Shown here: positions 33,051 to 43,409 of the stretch, piece after piece | How the letters are laid out: every line of letters begins with the position of its first letter | Numbering within the stretch: position 1 is the stretch's first letter | Origin: Elmis aenea | Lineage: Eukaryota > Arthropoda > Insecta > Coleoptera > Elmidae | DNA length: 64,000 nt | NCBI GenBank assembly: GCA_947652605.1 | Contig: OX393579.1 | Span: forward strand, 50,846,970-50,910,969 | Direction: 5' to 3' | Made by a program: the position numbers and the translations under genes | Notes under the pieces: generated by a model | Told to the model about the DNA's origin: nothing | What the model saw: the letters and a program-made list of their open reading frames with translations, nothing else | Database searches by the model: none

Positions 33051-34200
33051 TCAACTTCAGGTTTTTTTTAATACAATGGCCATTGTTTTTTTTTTTCATT
33101 TTCTAATGCAAAATTAAATTTTGCATCAATCTGTTTTAGCTTTTCCTATACCTATCTGCAATAATTTTCGAGTTATTAAGAATTTTTGGTAAAGTTGAGA
33201 AAAATTGCAACATTTTTAAACAGTAAGTTTCAAGTTTTAAGTCTTGGAAATGACAACAAATGCCAATATTAATAACTGTCAATCACTTTTATCGCGTTTG
33301 TCTGAAGTATCCATGAAAATGGAAATTCAAGAGTATTCAAATAGGGATATTTTGCAAATAAGATGAAATAAATTATATTGTGTAATTCAAAAAATTTATA
33401 AACATTGTGTAATAATTTGTATTAGTTTATTCTAGATTTTTTAAGTGTTTAAGGTTGTATTTTTCACGTAGATTTCTATGTAATTTCAAACAGTAAATAG
33501 TATTCAATTATCTTGTGTTGAGAAAAGTATTTTCAATATTTTCAACGCAAAAGCATTTTATAGCTGAAACTTATTAAAATTACTTATTGGACAATGCTTC
33601 CACCAAAGTAAGTAATTTTTGTTTGTTATCACAAGTGGTGTGTGGAAGTCAAATTATTTTCTTTGATTCGTGTAAATAATACGATAATTATTATATGATA
33701 TTTTTTGCATATTCAAAAAGCTCTAGTCAACTATGTGAATATTACATGTGGCGCTAACTTGATGTAAAACTTTTATAAGACCTTTAAATGCAAAATAAAC
33801 AACAGTTTAAATTTTGTTATGCAGGTACCTAACTAAAAACTTTACAGCCAAAAAATGAAAATTGCATTTTGGATTTCCAGTTTTTATAAAAATTTTCTGC
33901 AGATATTTGATATCTGCTGTATTATTGGCTATCAGCACAAAATTTTGCACCTTTGCCAAATTTAAACCTATGGTCTATCTCTCATAGTAGGCGAGATTCT
34001 AATTGTCGTTTTCGAATTGGATTCAGTCTGTATATAATTCTCCTTTCCTATTCGCATACTTTTTAGTTTGGATGGTTGAAAATTCTGCAATAGCTTGTGT
34101 TTGATAAGTCAATTAGTGTGATTGTAAATATGCAATGGAAAGTGTGTACCTATCAGTGCAATAACTTTTTTATACTTTACCGTTCTTGCAGTTTGTCAAC
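33051..34200. other. Unassigned AT-rich DNA
   Basis: No gene, terminus or RNA gene was recognised. Confidence 0.4.
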
Positions 34201-34214
34201 CAAAGACGTTAACC

Positions 34215-34452
34215 TGCATTCTAAATGCTGGTTGGTAAGCAACCTAGCGAGCACTCGGGAGGTCGTGGGTTCGAATCCCGAGGCCGTCATTGTAGGTGTT
34301 CCCTCTACCTACTAAAGTCAAATGCTTTGGCAGTACTTCCACCTACCCTTTACCCTTACCCACCTCATCCTTGTTCTCTTCCCCTTTACTTCGGTGATTG
34401 GTCATGGTAGCGAAAATATACCGAAGTAACATAAATCAGATTTAAAAAAAGC
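34215..34452 (+). repeat. tRNA-derived SINE (candidate)
   Basis: A perfect RNA polymerase III B box, GGTTCGAATCC, lies at 34268-34278 within GTGGGTTCGAATCCCGA, a T-arm-like hairpin. About 45 bp upstream, GCTGGTTGGTAAGC resembles an A box. The cloverleaf is too degenerate for a tRNA gene. The head is followed by a C-rich body and an A-rich end (ATCAGATTTAAAAAAAG). This arrangement fits a SINE. No second copy was spotted in the window. Confidence 0.55.
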
Positions 34453-34792
34453 TAAACTTAAAAATCGCTATAAAAGGAATTCGCGTAAAAAGAGACCACG
34501 TAACTGAAGGGATTAAAGTGTTTACAGCAAAGTCCCTTATTCGCCTAGTTTTATTATATTCTACAGTATAAGAGAACATTTATTTCTATTTCTTTTTTCT
34601 GACTTTAAAGTTTAAAGTACATAAACTGAAAGCAAATATTATGTTGTAACGATTTTGTTTTCTTTTGATATTTTTTACTCAAGGTGACAATAAACCTTCA
34701 GAAAAGCGCGCACAAAAGTTTCCGTCGTACCTCCATAATTTCATCATTTTATGTGTGTTATAATAATTATTCTAATGCCTTTGATAAAACTT

Positions 34793-35010
34793 TTAGTCTT
34801 CGTTAACAATGTTTGAAAACATCCTTGCGTCATGAGGTTTTTCAACTTGAGTCTTGGTTAGGAGTGAGGTTTCACAGCTTTCGTTGTTGTTTACTTGCAA
34901 CGGACAAACTTTTCCACGATTTAAGTCAACTTCATTTCTTTTCTGTTCTCTGTTTGCTCGCTCTTTCGTCTGGTCTATGATATTTGCGACGATAATCCGT
35001 TTATAATAAA
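34793..35010 (-). CDS. Candidate terminal exon of an unknown host gene
   Basis: This minus-strand frame is bounded on its 5' side by an AG (CCAG at 35014-35011) and ends in a stop after MFSNIVNED. It reads IIVANIIDQTKERANREQKR, then NEVDLNRGKVCPLQV, and has mixed codon use unlike the surrounding AT-rich spurious frames. If it is spliced to the candidate exon at 37687-37915, the phase matches (exon 1 ends one base into a codon, this one begins with two). Both pieces contain the motif DLNRG. No family was recognised. It could be chance; upstream AG alternatives exist and the polypyrimidine tract is weak. Confidence 0.35.
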
Positions 35011-35366
35011 CTGGATACTGCACTCCACTTGTAAATTAATATTTGAAGCCTTAACAAATTAATCTAGTGACAGTCTTACAATCAAATTTGTTTTTAATTA
35101 CATCTCTTGCCATTGTAAAGATACTAAAATTATGCTGAAAAGCATATTTTGTGTAGGCGAACGAAAATTTTGTAGTGATGTAGACTTAAATCTAAATTAC
35201 CATATGCTTAATCGAAATTGCACCAAATTTTACAGTATACGGTCCTGCATTAGTGCGTCGGGCTTTCATAGCGCCCCACCCGTAGGAGATAGAAAAAAAA
35301 AACACTTAAATAGGTACATAAAATTTTGGTTTGAAAAGATCTACGTCTTAAAACTATTTCCAACTG

Positions 35367-35429
35367 TACAGGGTTTCCCATTTTTGCGCTATAACAAAAA
35401 CAAAGATTTTTTAAATGAAACACCCTGTA
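35367..35429. mobile_element. Minimal 63-bp TACAGGGT foldback unit
   Basis: It starts TACAGGGTTTCCCATTTTTG and ends with the reverse complement of TACAGGGTGTTTCATTTAAA. A second unit of nearly the same size and the same end lies at 37496-37559. It is too small to code. It may be a recombined pair of transposon ends. Confidence 0.6.
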
Positions 35430-36600
35430 TATGTTTAGGTCTGTTGATAATGATAAGCTTTTCTCTATTAAAATAATGTAAAGAAAGGAACTTACATACA
35501 GATCAGTCACATTGAAAATACTCCTTTGCTAACAGAATAAGCCAATATACAGGACGATGCCATAGAATCTATAAATAAAATTAAAGGATACTTATCAAGT
35601 ATACAAAAGGAACTGAATACAATCAACAATTTTTAATTGTAACTAAATAAGAATGTTAAAAATCGTAAGAACTTGGAAGTGCTTCTCATTATACTTGTAA
35701 ATAATAAGTGTTATAGGATTTGGCAGTTCACAGGAATATATTAATTTTAATTAATTCAAACCTTAACCCTACACCTCGAACTGATCAGTTTAAAGCTTAA
35801 AGGGGAAACGATCAATTAATATATTAAAAGCAAGAAGATGGGAGAAGGGTTGCCAACTTTGCAGTTACTTCTGCAAACAAAAAATATTTAAAAGGGGGCG
35901 CAATGAAATCACAATCAGCGCAAAGTATTTTAAATTTGTCTCGCAAATTTAAAATATCAGATGAAATTAAGTTGCACCGATTGGTGTTCATTCCTTGAAA
36001 TGTTTAATTAAAAATCTTTCGAGGCTTCTTATTTATTAAAAATGAACGAAAAAATGTATCGAGATATCTTTTAAGACGAGCAAGGTATTTTAAAATTGCA
36101 ATTTCGAAAATATTTCAAGAACTTGGGATAAAAATATTTAATTTTATGTTTTTAGCTCGGCAGGAATTGACAAATATTTTAGTAATATTAATAGGAAACA
36201 CACCAAAATTAAAAGTAGGAAATCATAAATAGTTATTTAACTCATATAAACCTGACAAATCGAAAAGACCTAACATCAAATATTGGTTTTCGAAAACGAA
36301 AAACTTGTAGGAGTATTTTAAATTTGTCAAGCAACGAATTTATTTCTCCCGTTTTTAAATTTTTTCCGCAAGAAATTCTTTAACGTATTGACAGGTGCTT
36401 GAAGAAATGAAAATTCTGTTTTTAGTTTTTTGAATACCTAAAAAAAAACAAATAGAAATATTTTATAACCTCAATAAATTTAAAGTTGATTTTGAAAACA
36501 ACAAATATTTATTGTTGACAAAGAACATGAAAATACCCTTAAGAGAATCCCAAATTCATCAAAAGTATGAGGGAAGTTGCTGATGCGTACCGGTCAAGTA
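35430..36600. other. Unassigned AT-rich DNA
   Basis: No gene was recognised. Confidence 0.4.
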
Positions 36601-36626
36601 AATCGTACCTCATCAGTCTCTTTTTT

Positions 36627-36966
36627 TATCACTGGATCTAGCACGATGGAGCTCCGCCACATTATACACATCAAGTAATGCAGTTGCTGAATACCAAATA
36701 TCCTAATAGATGGATAGGGCGAGGTGGACCAATCTCCTGGCCACCTAGGTCACCTGATCTTACCCCTATAGATTTTTTTGTGGGGACACGTAAAACAGCA
36801 GGTGTATCAAGACCCCCCCAACAACTGCTGAAGATAGGCAGAACAGGATTCGTGTTGCTTTTAATGGTATAACCCCCGAAATGTTATAAAGGGTGCTAGA
36901 GTCTTTCAAACAACGTCTACAGCTGGGCGTAGAACAAGGACATAATTTTGAACAATTAATACGATA
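36627..36966 (+). pseudogene. mariner-like transposase C-terminal half
   Basis: Translation gives YHWI, a stop, then HDGAPPHYTHQVMQLL. This is the second catalytic block (normally QxDGAPPH), so the stop replaces a Gln codon. KYPNRWIGRGG follows, then WPPRSPDLTPIDFF, the third catalytic Asp block. A frameshift leads to RIRVAFNGITPEML, a stop, then GVEQGHNFEQLIR at the C-terminus. The spacing of the Asp residues, and the W+GR.G and WPPRSPDL.P.DFF signatures, fit the insect DUF4817-associated mariner-like transposases. Sequence just downstream (37080-37258) resembles the arms of the palindrome at 13.6-15.4 kb. Non-functional. Confidence 0.82.
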
Positions 36967-37079
36967 AAATTAAAGTTACAGCTCTTTTAGTTCTTTTGTT
37001 TCAAAATTCTTTGAAAGATTACGGTTTACCTCCATGGCCGACTTTAAAATATTTCAATTGCCTTAGTGAATATTAATAA

Positions 37080-37258
37080 AAATTGAGATAGCTCGAAAAA
37101 TATCGACTTTAGGTATAGGACATGCTTAATAATTTCGAAAGACAATTACATTCTCTACAAGGAAATGTAAAAATATGTAGGGTGTTGTATTTAAGAAAAA
37201 CGACTTACTAATGTTTAAAGTTAACCGAATTGGAGCGGGCGTAGTGAACACCTCGTAT
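37080..37258. repeat. Transposon end related to the 13.6-15.4 kb palindrome
   Basis: TTTAGGTATAGGACATGC and nearby AGCTCGAAAAATATCGA match the 14840-14885 region (TTTTAGGTATAGGACATAC, ATCTCGAAAAGT). The segment ends CACCTCGTATA, a decayed CACCCTGTATA terminus. It is probably the right end of the element that carried the transposase at 36627-36966. Confidence 0.55.
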
Positions 37259-37495
37259 AATATTTCGACAGTTTAACTAGTACAAAGTGTTTGTGAACCT
37301 ATTGCAAATCTAATTTCCAAACGAACTTTTAACTGAGTTTTCAAAGTTTCTGAATGTAGAAAATTTTTGAAAGTGCTATATCGTTAAATTTTTTTATAAA
37401 AATATAAATAACACAAAAACGGTTACCTTTAGGCCCATATAATGGATAACATTTTTTAAAGTACACCCAAAGGGGAATCCAAAAATGTAAAAATA

Positions 37496-37559
37496 TACAG
37501 GGTGTTTCATTTAAAAAAATCAAATTTTCATATGTGCCGTTCAAACAAAACACCCTGTT
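37496..37559. mobile_element. Minimal 64-bp TACAGGGTG foldback unit
   Basis: It starts TACAGGGTGTTTCATTTAAA and ends AAACACCCTGTT. The first 26 bp match one end of the unit at 35367-35429 in inverted orientation, while the middle differs. Confidence 0.6.
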
Positions 37560-37673
37560 TATTTGAAAATAATTTTAGGTTATGTAGAAAATAGGTTCGC
37601 ACAATATTTGTATTAAATATTTGTTGATATTTTCATTAATAAAGGAGCTATCGAAGCATCTCAGGGTCGTGGT

Positions 37674-37686
37674 GCACCCTGTATAC
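37674..37686 (-). repeat. Transposon terminus abutting a candidate exon
   Basis: On the minus strand the sequence GTATACAGGGTG begins immediately after the candidate exon at 37687. It looks like a TACAGGGTG terminus with its TA. No partner end was identified. Confidence 0.4.
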
Positions 37687-37915
37687 TCGAAAGATTTTTG
37701 TAATCTTCATCGACGTTTTGGGCGTCAAAAATAATGTCCGTCGCGACGGCCGTTGTTCTAGCGCTCATGTGACTTATGCCTAAATGTTGAAAAACACGCA
37801 CCTTCCGTATCTCTTTCCCAAGTCCCTTAAATTCCTTCTGATAATACGGCGGAACCCTAATATTTAGAGGGTAAACATCACCATTGTACCCACGATTCAA
37901 ATCATCCTCAAACAT
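37687..37915 (-). CDS. Candidate 5' or internal exon of an unknown host gene
   Basis: From ATG 37915 the frame encodes 76 residues plus one base: MFEDDLNRGYNGDVYPLNIR, then VPPYYQKEFKGLGKEIRKVR, then ISHMSARTTAVATDI. Codon use is mixed (GCC, GTC, GCG, GAC all appear), unlike neighbouring AT-rich frames. It ends at a possible donor (TCGA then GTATAC) formed at the edge of a transposon end. A good acceptor (TTGTTCGTTGTAG) ends at 37934, so it may be an internal exon with coding starting at 37933. A phase-compatible partner lies at 34793-35010. No family was recognised. It could belong to a small conserved protein, but this is inference. Confidence 0.4.
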
Positions 37916-37937
37916 TAATTTATATTTGCTCAGCTAC

Positions 37938-38667
37938 AACGAACAACGATTATTTATAATGCATGATATCAAAAGCTGTAAACAACTCTGCTTAAACTCA
38001 TAAACCACACATTGTAGGTTATACTTTAAACTATTCCACTTAACTAGAAAACGTGTAAAAGTTGGCGTCTCGTTTTTAACACGTCAGGACGACAGAGACG
38101 GAGCAACACGAGCTTTTAACAGTTAAATAAAGCTAGGAGTTTTGAAATATGCACCGTAAAAGTATGTAGTTAACTGCAAAGTTTAAGATGTTCGATGATA
38201 CAACAGCTTTTATAACCAGGTGTGCACATATCTATGTTTTAATATGTCATAGTTTATGAAATTATGTGTTTTAAACCAAGAAATTGATGCGTCCAGGATA
38301 AACAAGTTACTTGCATGTGATATTTACTTAACGAAGCGTGAACGCGTCATGTAGTTAACTGTAACTTTCTTGATTTGCAATATTTATTATGTCTTTAAAA
38401 GCTATTTTAATTTCTTGTGATTTTCCATGCATCTGATTATAAAATACAAATCTATGTAGGTACTTAGTTTGCAATTTAATGTTAAATTTATACTTGTACC
38501 TACAATAAATTTACAAGAAATGTGCAAATTAACAAATACGATTAAAAAAATATTCTTATGGACTTTAATGGTACCAATAACAATTTTTTAAAATTTAAAT
38601 CGGCAAAAAAATGCTCCTAAAAAGTTACGGGTGTTAATGAAAGCATTTTCATATCTATTTGTGACTA
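37938..38667. other. Unassigned DNA
   Basis: No further exon or transposon was recognised. Confidence 0.4.
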
Positions 38668-38924
38668 TACAGGGTGGCCTATTTTCGATGCCCATATCTC
38701 GGTTATTATCGGAGATAGAAAAAAACTTTCTCTATCTTTTCGTTTAAGCGAGATATTTAACATTTTTGAAAAGTGCCAAAAATCGGCTTTTGGCTATATT
38801 TTGAAAATTACAAAAGATATCAAAAATCTGTTAACGGCAACTCAAGACTACGTACTTAGTTTTTTTCTATCTCTGATAATAACCAAGATACCCTGTATGG
38901 GCATCAAAAATAGGCCACCCTCTA
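38668..38924. mobile_element. 257-bp TACAGGGTG MITE
   Basis: It begins TACAGGGTGGCCTATTTTCG and ends with the inverted copy (ATAGGCCACCCTCTA), with about 60 bp of inverted similarity. An ATCTCGGTTATTATCGG box lies just inside the left end, and a decayed copy (GATAATAACCAAGAT) lies at the right. The flanks are TA. It has no coding capacity. Confidence 0.8.
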
Positions 38925-39310
38925 TATTGGAAAGTAACTACCCGATCAATTTGAAAATACATTTTACTTACTTTTTTTATGATGATTGAGTGGCCTTGGA
39001 AATTAACCACTTTGGCCATATCTCTGTTACAATAATTGATTTTCAAGTTAAAATGAAATGAGAGGGAAAAGACAGGGTAACACATTTGCCGCCATGGGGT
39101 CAGTCATGACTTTTTTTTTAACACACAAAACTAGACCAATCGGAAAACATGTGTTGGACATACAAGGGAGAGAGAACATAGGAGAATGATAGCGTATGAT
39201 TCCGAGTTATAGATCGATATCGGAGTATCCTAAGAAATTGTTTTATCTTTATGATGGCTTCCTTACATGGTGCCGCCAAAATATTTTACTTACTTAATCC
39301 TTAAGCCTAT
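38925..39310. other. Unassigned DNA
   Basis: No gene was recognised. Confidence 0.4.
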
Positions 39311-39926
39311 CTACCTATGAAGGTGTAAGGCGTGGGAGGGAGTTGACATTCTGGCAATCGATGTCTCCTTTTTTGTGTAAGGGCGTAAAAATTTGCTATT
39401 ATTTTTGCCCGTTAGGTTTGCTAATCTTTCCTTATCTTTTGCTGTCTTATCTCTACTTGTTATTTTGTCTATTTTTCTCGTATCGTTTTCTAGTATATCC
39501 TGCACCTTCTTTTCGTTTTTTATTTCTTTCCTCATTTCAGTTTTCTTTGCTTGGGTTGTCGTTCTTGTTCCATCCTTTTCTAGTTCCATCAGTTTTTTTG
39601 TTTGACATTTTCCACTAGTTTTTCTCGCTCCATGTCCCATTTCCATTCCGTTCCATCAATCGTGATTGTTTTGGTACCCTATTCCTTATATTTCTTCCTC
39701 TTTTTTTATTTCTTCTTCTGCTGTTTGTTTTATTGTTTTTTGTATTTCCTTTCTTCTTTGGTCAATTCATTATTTATATAAATTCTATTATGCAATTGCT
39801 TTAGTTTACTTTATAATGTATACTTTTGCTCCAGCCCAAGTTTCCGTTTGGCCCCCCTTTTCTTCCTTCATTTTCAATCCTGAGATTATTATGTTGTTTT
39901 TGATTTTATCTTTTTCTAAGTTTCTC
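39311..39926 (-). pseudogene. LINE ORF1-like coiled-coil fragment (distal part)
   Basis: On the minus strand, next to the inserted element, the frame reads KNNIIISGLKMKEEKGG, a block typical of the region after the coiled coil in insect LINE proteins. Further on are long runs rich in Lys and Glu (TQAKKTEMRKEIKNEKKVQD). Frameshifts and stops are frequent. The upstream coiled coil lies beyond the foldback element, at 40644-40850. Confidence 0.5.
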
Positions 39927-40643
39927 ACAAGGGAAGGTCACGATACGTTGTCGCTAGAATTTGATTCCGGCTGTGTTTATTACATCAAGGGCATCAAAAC
40001 TAAATCTTTTCCAGAGTTATACGTGCCACTGGCCATTAACTTCGAAAAAATAGGGGAAAAACTGAAAAATTGGTACAAAAAGGTAATTTTTACGATCGCG
40101 TTGGCCATGAAACCGTTAGAGATAAAATCGAAATTCTTCTATTTACCAATAGGCGCATCCTTTGCAAGTAAAATAGTGCAAAGTTTTTGAAAAAATCTTG
40201 AACGGTTCCGGAGAAAAACGTCAAAAACGAAACCCCTGTATAAGCGCTATGTATTGAGTAGTTGTCGCATATCTGTATTACTATATCTATGCGACTTCCA
40301 TAGGCGTTTAACATAGGGAAAACCGTTTTTACAAAGGCCTCGTTTTTTGCGTTTTTCTTCGGAACCGTTTAAGATTTTTTCAAAAACTTTGCACCATTTT
40401 ACTTGGAAAGGATGCGCGCATTGGTAAATAGAAGAAATTCGATTTTGTCTTTGACGGTTTCATGGCCAACGCGATCGCAAATATTACTTTTATTAATCAG
40501 CTGTTCAGTTTTTCCCCTATTTTTTCAAAGCTAATGGCCAGTGGCACGTATAACTCTGTAAAACATTTAGTTTTGATGCCCTTGATGTAATAAACACAGC
40601 CGGAATCAAATTCTAGCGACAACGTATCGTGACCTTCCCTTGT
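39927..40643. mobile_element. 717-bp foldback element with ACAAGGGAAGGTCACG ends
   Basis: The ends are ACAAGGGAAGGTCACGATACG and its reverse complement; the arms (about 39927-40232 and 40343-40643) are near-perfect inverted repeats around a loop of about 110 bp. It interrupts a LINE reading frame. No target duplication could be seen next to either end. It has no coding capacity of its own, and its terminus differs from the TACAGGGTG group. Confidence 0.8.
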
Positions 40644-40850
40644 CAGCATACCTCCATGTTTTTCATCTTCGAATTTTCTTCTTTTAATTTTTAATTTTCT
40701 TGTTTAATTTCCATCAGTACCTATTGGAATGTTTTCTGATCTTGTTTTATTTCTTTTGTGTCTTTCATTAGTTCTTTCACCATTTCTGTTAACATGTCGA
40801 TTTTACCTTCTTGTTCCTCATTTTTACATTTTAATTGACCCAAAATTAAC
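40644..40850 (-). pseudogene. LINE ORF1-like coiled-coil fragment (proximal part)
   Basis: The minus-strand frame reads EEQEGKIDMLTEMVKELMKD, then TKEIKQDQKTFQ, a stop, then KLKEENSKMKNMEV. The heptad-like, charged pattern fits a coiled coil. It joins, across the inserted foldback element, to the block at 39.9 kb. Confidence 0.5.
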
Positions 40851-40875
40851 AAAATATTGATTTAAAAATAGAAAA

Positions 40876-41180
40876 CTACAACAAATGTTTAAAATGCTCC
40901 CCTCCAGCTTCAATATAAGCATGGCACCGTTATACTAGCTTTTCATACACTTGCTGAAAATTATAGTTTTCACGAGTTTCATTAGCAGCCTCAAAAATTG
41001 TTTGCTGCAACTGTTCCCTCGTGTAAATTACCGAAGGGTAAACCAGCTGTTTTAAAAATTCCCATGTAAAAAATCCAGCGGATTCAGGTCGGGACTTCTT
41101 GGCGGCCATTTCACAGGACCGTTGCAAAAGCCATACCCGAAAACGATGTCTGCTATTTCTCTTGGAGTAAAATCACCCAT
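40876..41180 (-). pseudogene. mariner-like transposase with large internal deletion
   Basis: It begins at ATG 41180 with MGDFTPREIADIVFGYGFCN, a transposase N-terminal start. It jumps directly to KWPPRSPDLNPLDF, the third catalytic Asp block near the C-terminus. After frame changes it continues FTREQLQQTIFEAANETREN, then HAYIEAGGEHFKHLL and a stop. The middle of the protein, including two catalytic Asp residues, is deleted, giving about 100 codons instead of roughly 350. It is a typical internal-deletion derivative and could have encoded only a DNA-binding stub. Confidence 0.8.
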
Positions 41181-41184
41181 TTCG

Positions 41185-43405
41185 TTGTTTTAAAAAATAC
41201 AACAGGGACTTTCAAACAATTAACGGCTCTTTATGACAACCGCTGTCTTGAAATAAGGCTACTTGATTTTAAAAATTCAAATGTTTACTTCCCAAATACA
41301 TATTTACCACAGTTATTTTAAAAATTTAAAACAAAGTGAAATGTCCGAAATGTCAAATTAATGACAATAATTAAATACACGAATAAACTTTTATATGAAA
41401 TACAATATATAAATTACTTATATTACTTATATAAATTACCAATGAACTATCTTAAATTACTGTCTTATCAAACATCACTTCAGTAAAATAGTACGGACAA
41501 AATTAAGATTAGTCCGTAGTTTTTATAAACTAATTATTTTGAAAGTATCTTAAGTCACTTAACGTAACAGTAATAAAAAATGGCTATTCGTTAACGTCTC
41601 TGCGAAATAATGTGTACTGACAAAAATATTAGCAACCAAGATATAGGTGAAATTTTTCTGTGGTGAGCATAAATATTTTTATGAACATAAAAACGCAAAA
41701 TATAAGAGTGACTTATGCCAAAATAAACGGCTCTTTTGTTCTAAGTAAAGAAAATGCTTAAAAAACATATTATCGTGTATATCCAGTTAATCTTTGTTTT
41801 AGTTTTAATGTAGGAGTAGAACAAAAAGTAGTCGAGTGTTTCTATAATACCCTAATAAACATTAAACATTGTTTTTGATAAATATAAAATAAGTAATAAA
41901 TTTGATAAGTACCTTATCGCAGTGGAAATATCGGACATCGAAAAGTTTCTAAATAGTTGCAAGATATGTTAATACAGAGTCGTTAATTTACTGGGAGAAA
42001 TAAAAATGGTAAAAAGCAAGGTTAATATGCAAAATAATTTGTGTATCGTAAGTTTTTGAATAATAAAGTGATTAAAATGCGAATAATAAAGAAGTTAAAA
42101 ATAATTTGCCGCGCTAAAATGGCTCTTAAAAAAGCACAACCTTTTGTACATTTTATGATATTGTAAAGCTCGGTTTTACTATAAAACATTAAACTTCTCC
42201 TAAGAAATGTAAGAAGTGAACGACTACAAACTTCGTTTTTGTGGATTTTTTGCTTCGTTTCATTATCTTGATTAGAGTTTGATTACATGCTATTATTACA
42301 AGAGCTTGTTTTTTTTAGCTCCATATAATGCTAGGTTATTATATTGTTAAATTATGCAGTGCATTTGTGAGTTTTTGTTCGGGTTTTGATCTTGTTAAGG
42401 ATGAATTATGAGACGGCCAATTTATATAAATTAAAGTTGATTGCTTTCATCTGACAATAAGTATTAGTCATACATGTACACGGATTAGGCTTTTTTAATC
42501 GGAGATGTTTAATGTCGGATAATTAGTTAAATAGTTACTCTTGCGATATTGTTTTCTTTAAAGGAATTTCATTGTGCTGTCAGAGACAACCATTTGTAAC
42601 TATATTGATTAATTATCATTTTCAACCACTACCGTTTGATAGTAACAGTTTTAATGTTGTGTTGATTGTTTATTTCTTGTTGGTACACGAACGCTTATTT
42701 TTATTATCAACTTCCGCTTTTATGTAATTGTATATTAAAACATTCTTACCAATTGTTATGTTTAACGAAATTTATGCTATGTAATTTTGTGTTTAAACTA
42801 AATTGGCTGTTTCTTTATTCTGGTTTATTATTTACATATTTATTTTTAAAAATAGACAAGTTATTGTTTTTTTTTATTAACGAAGTACTGTGAAACTGAG
42901 AAACTAATATTAAAAAGCAGTGACTAAGTAGTTTTTTATTTAATACATAAATTAACGACCTATATGATTCACTTAATCAACCAAATTTTCACAACTAAAT
43001 TCTACTTCTTTTAATATTTGGTGATTTAATTTTGTTATTGGGAATATTTTAGTTTGTGGCTAATGTGTTTGATATGAGTTATAGACAATTTAAAGTTTTA
43101 GTTATGTCCAAAGTAATTAAAATTTACTTATTTTATGTCTGTTTGTTTTTTTTACTTATTTTAACTAAATAAATGCACTTCTAAATTTGTAAAGCATTAT
43201 ATGTATGTATGTAGCTTTTATCTATTTAATAAAATATAAGGTTAGTTAAAGTTATTATACATAAAAAACAAGATATTCAAAGTTGAAATAATGACTGGGA
43301 TACCTTGTATAGTTTCAAATATAAATATACCTATATTATATTATATTATCCAGTAACCTCTTCTACCAGCGGTGTAGAGGTAAAATATAAATATAAATAT
43401 GCCTT
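41185..43405. other. Unassigned AT-rich DNA
   Basis: More than 2 kb with no recognised gene, repeat end or RNA gene. The base composition is very AT-rich throughout. Confidence 0.45.
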
Positions 43406-43409
43406 ATTA

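Noticed and set aside
34219..34290. A tRNA gene
   Set aside because: The B box and T-arm are good, but acceptor stem and anticodon arm do not form; a tRNA-derived SINE fits better.
39343..39618. Hydrophobic plus-strand frames resembling membrane proteins
   Set aside because: Antisense of Lys/Glu-rich coiled-coil codons of a minus-strand LINE fragment, which necessarily give Phe/Leu/Ser-rich frames.
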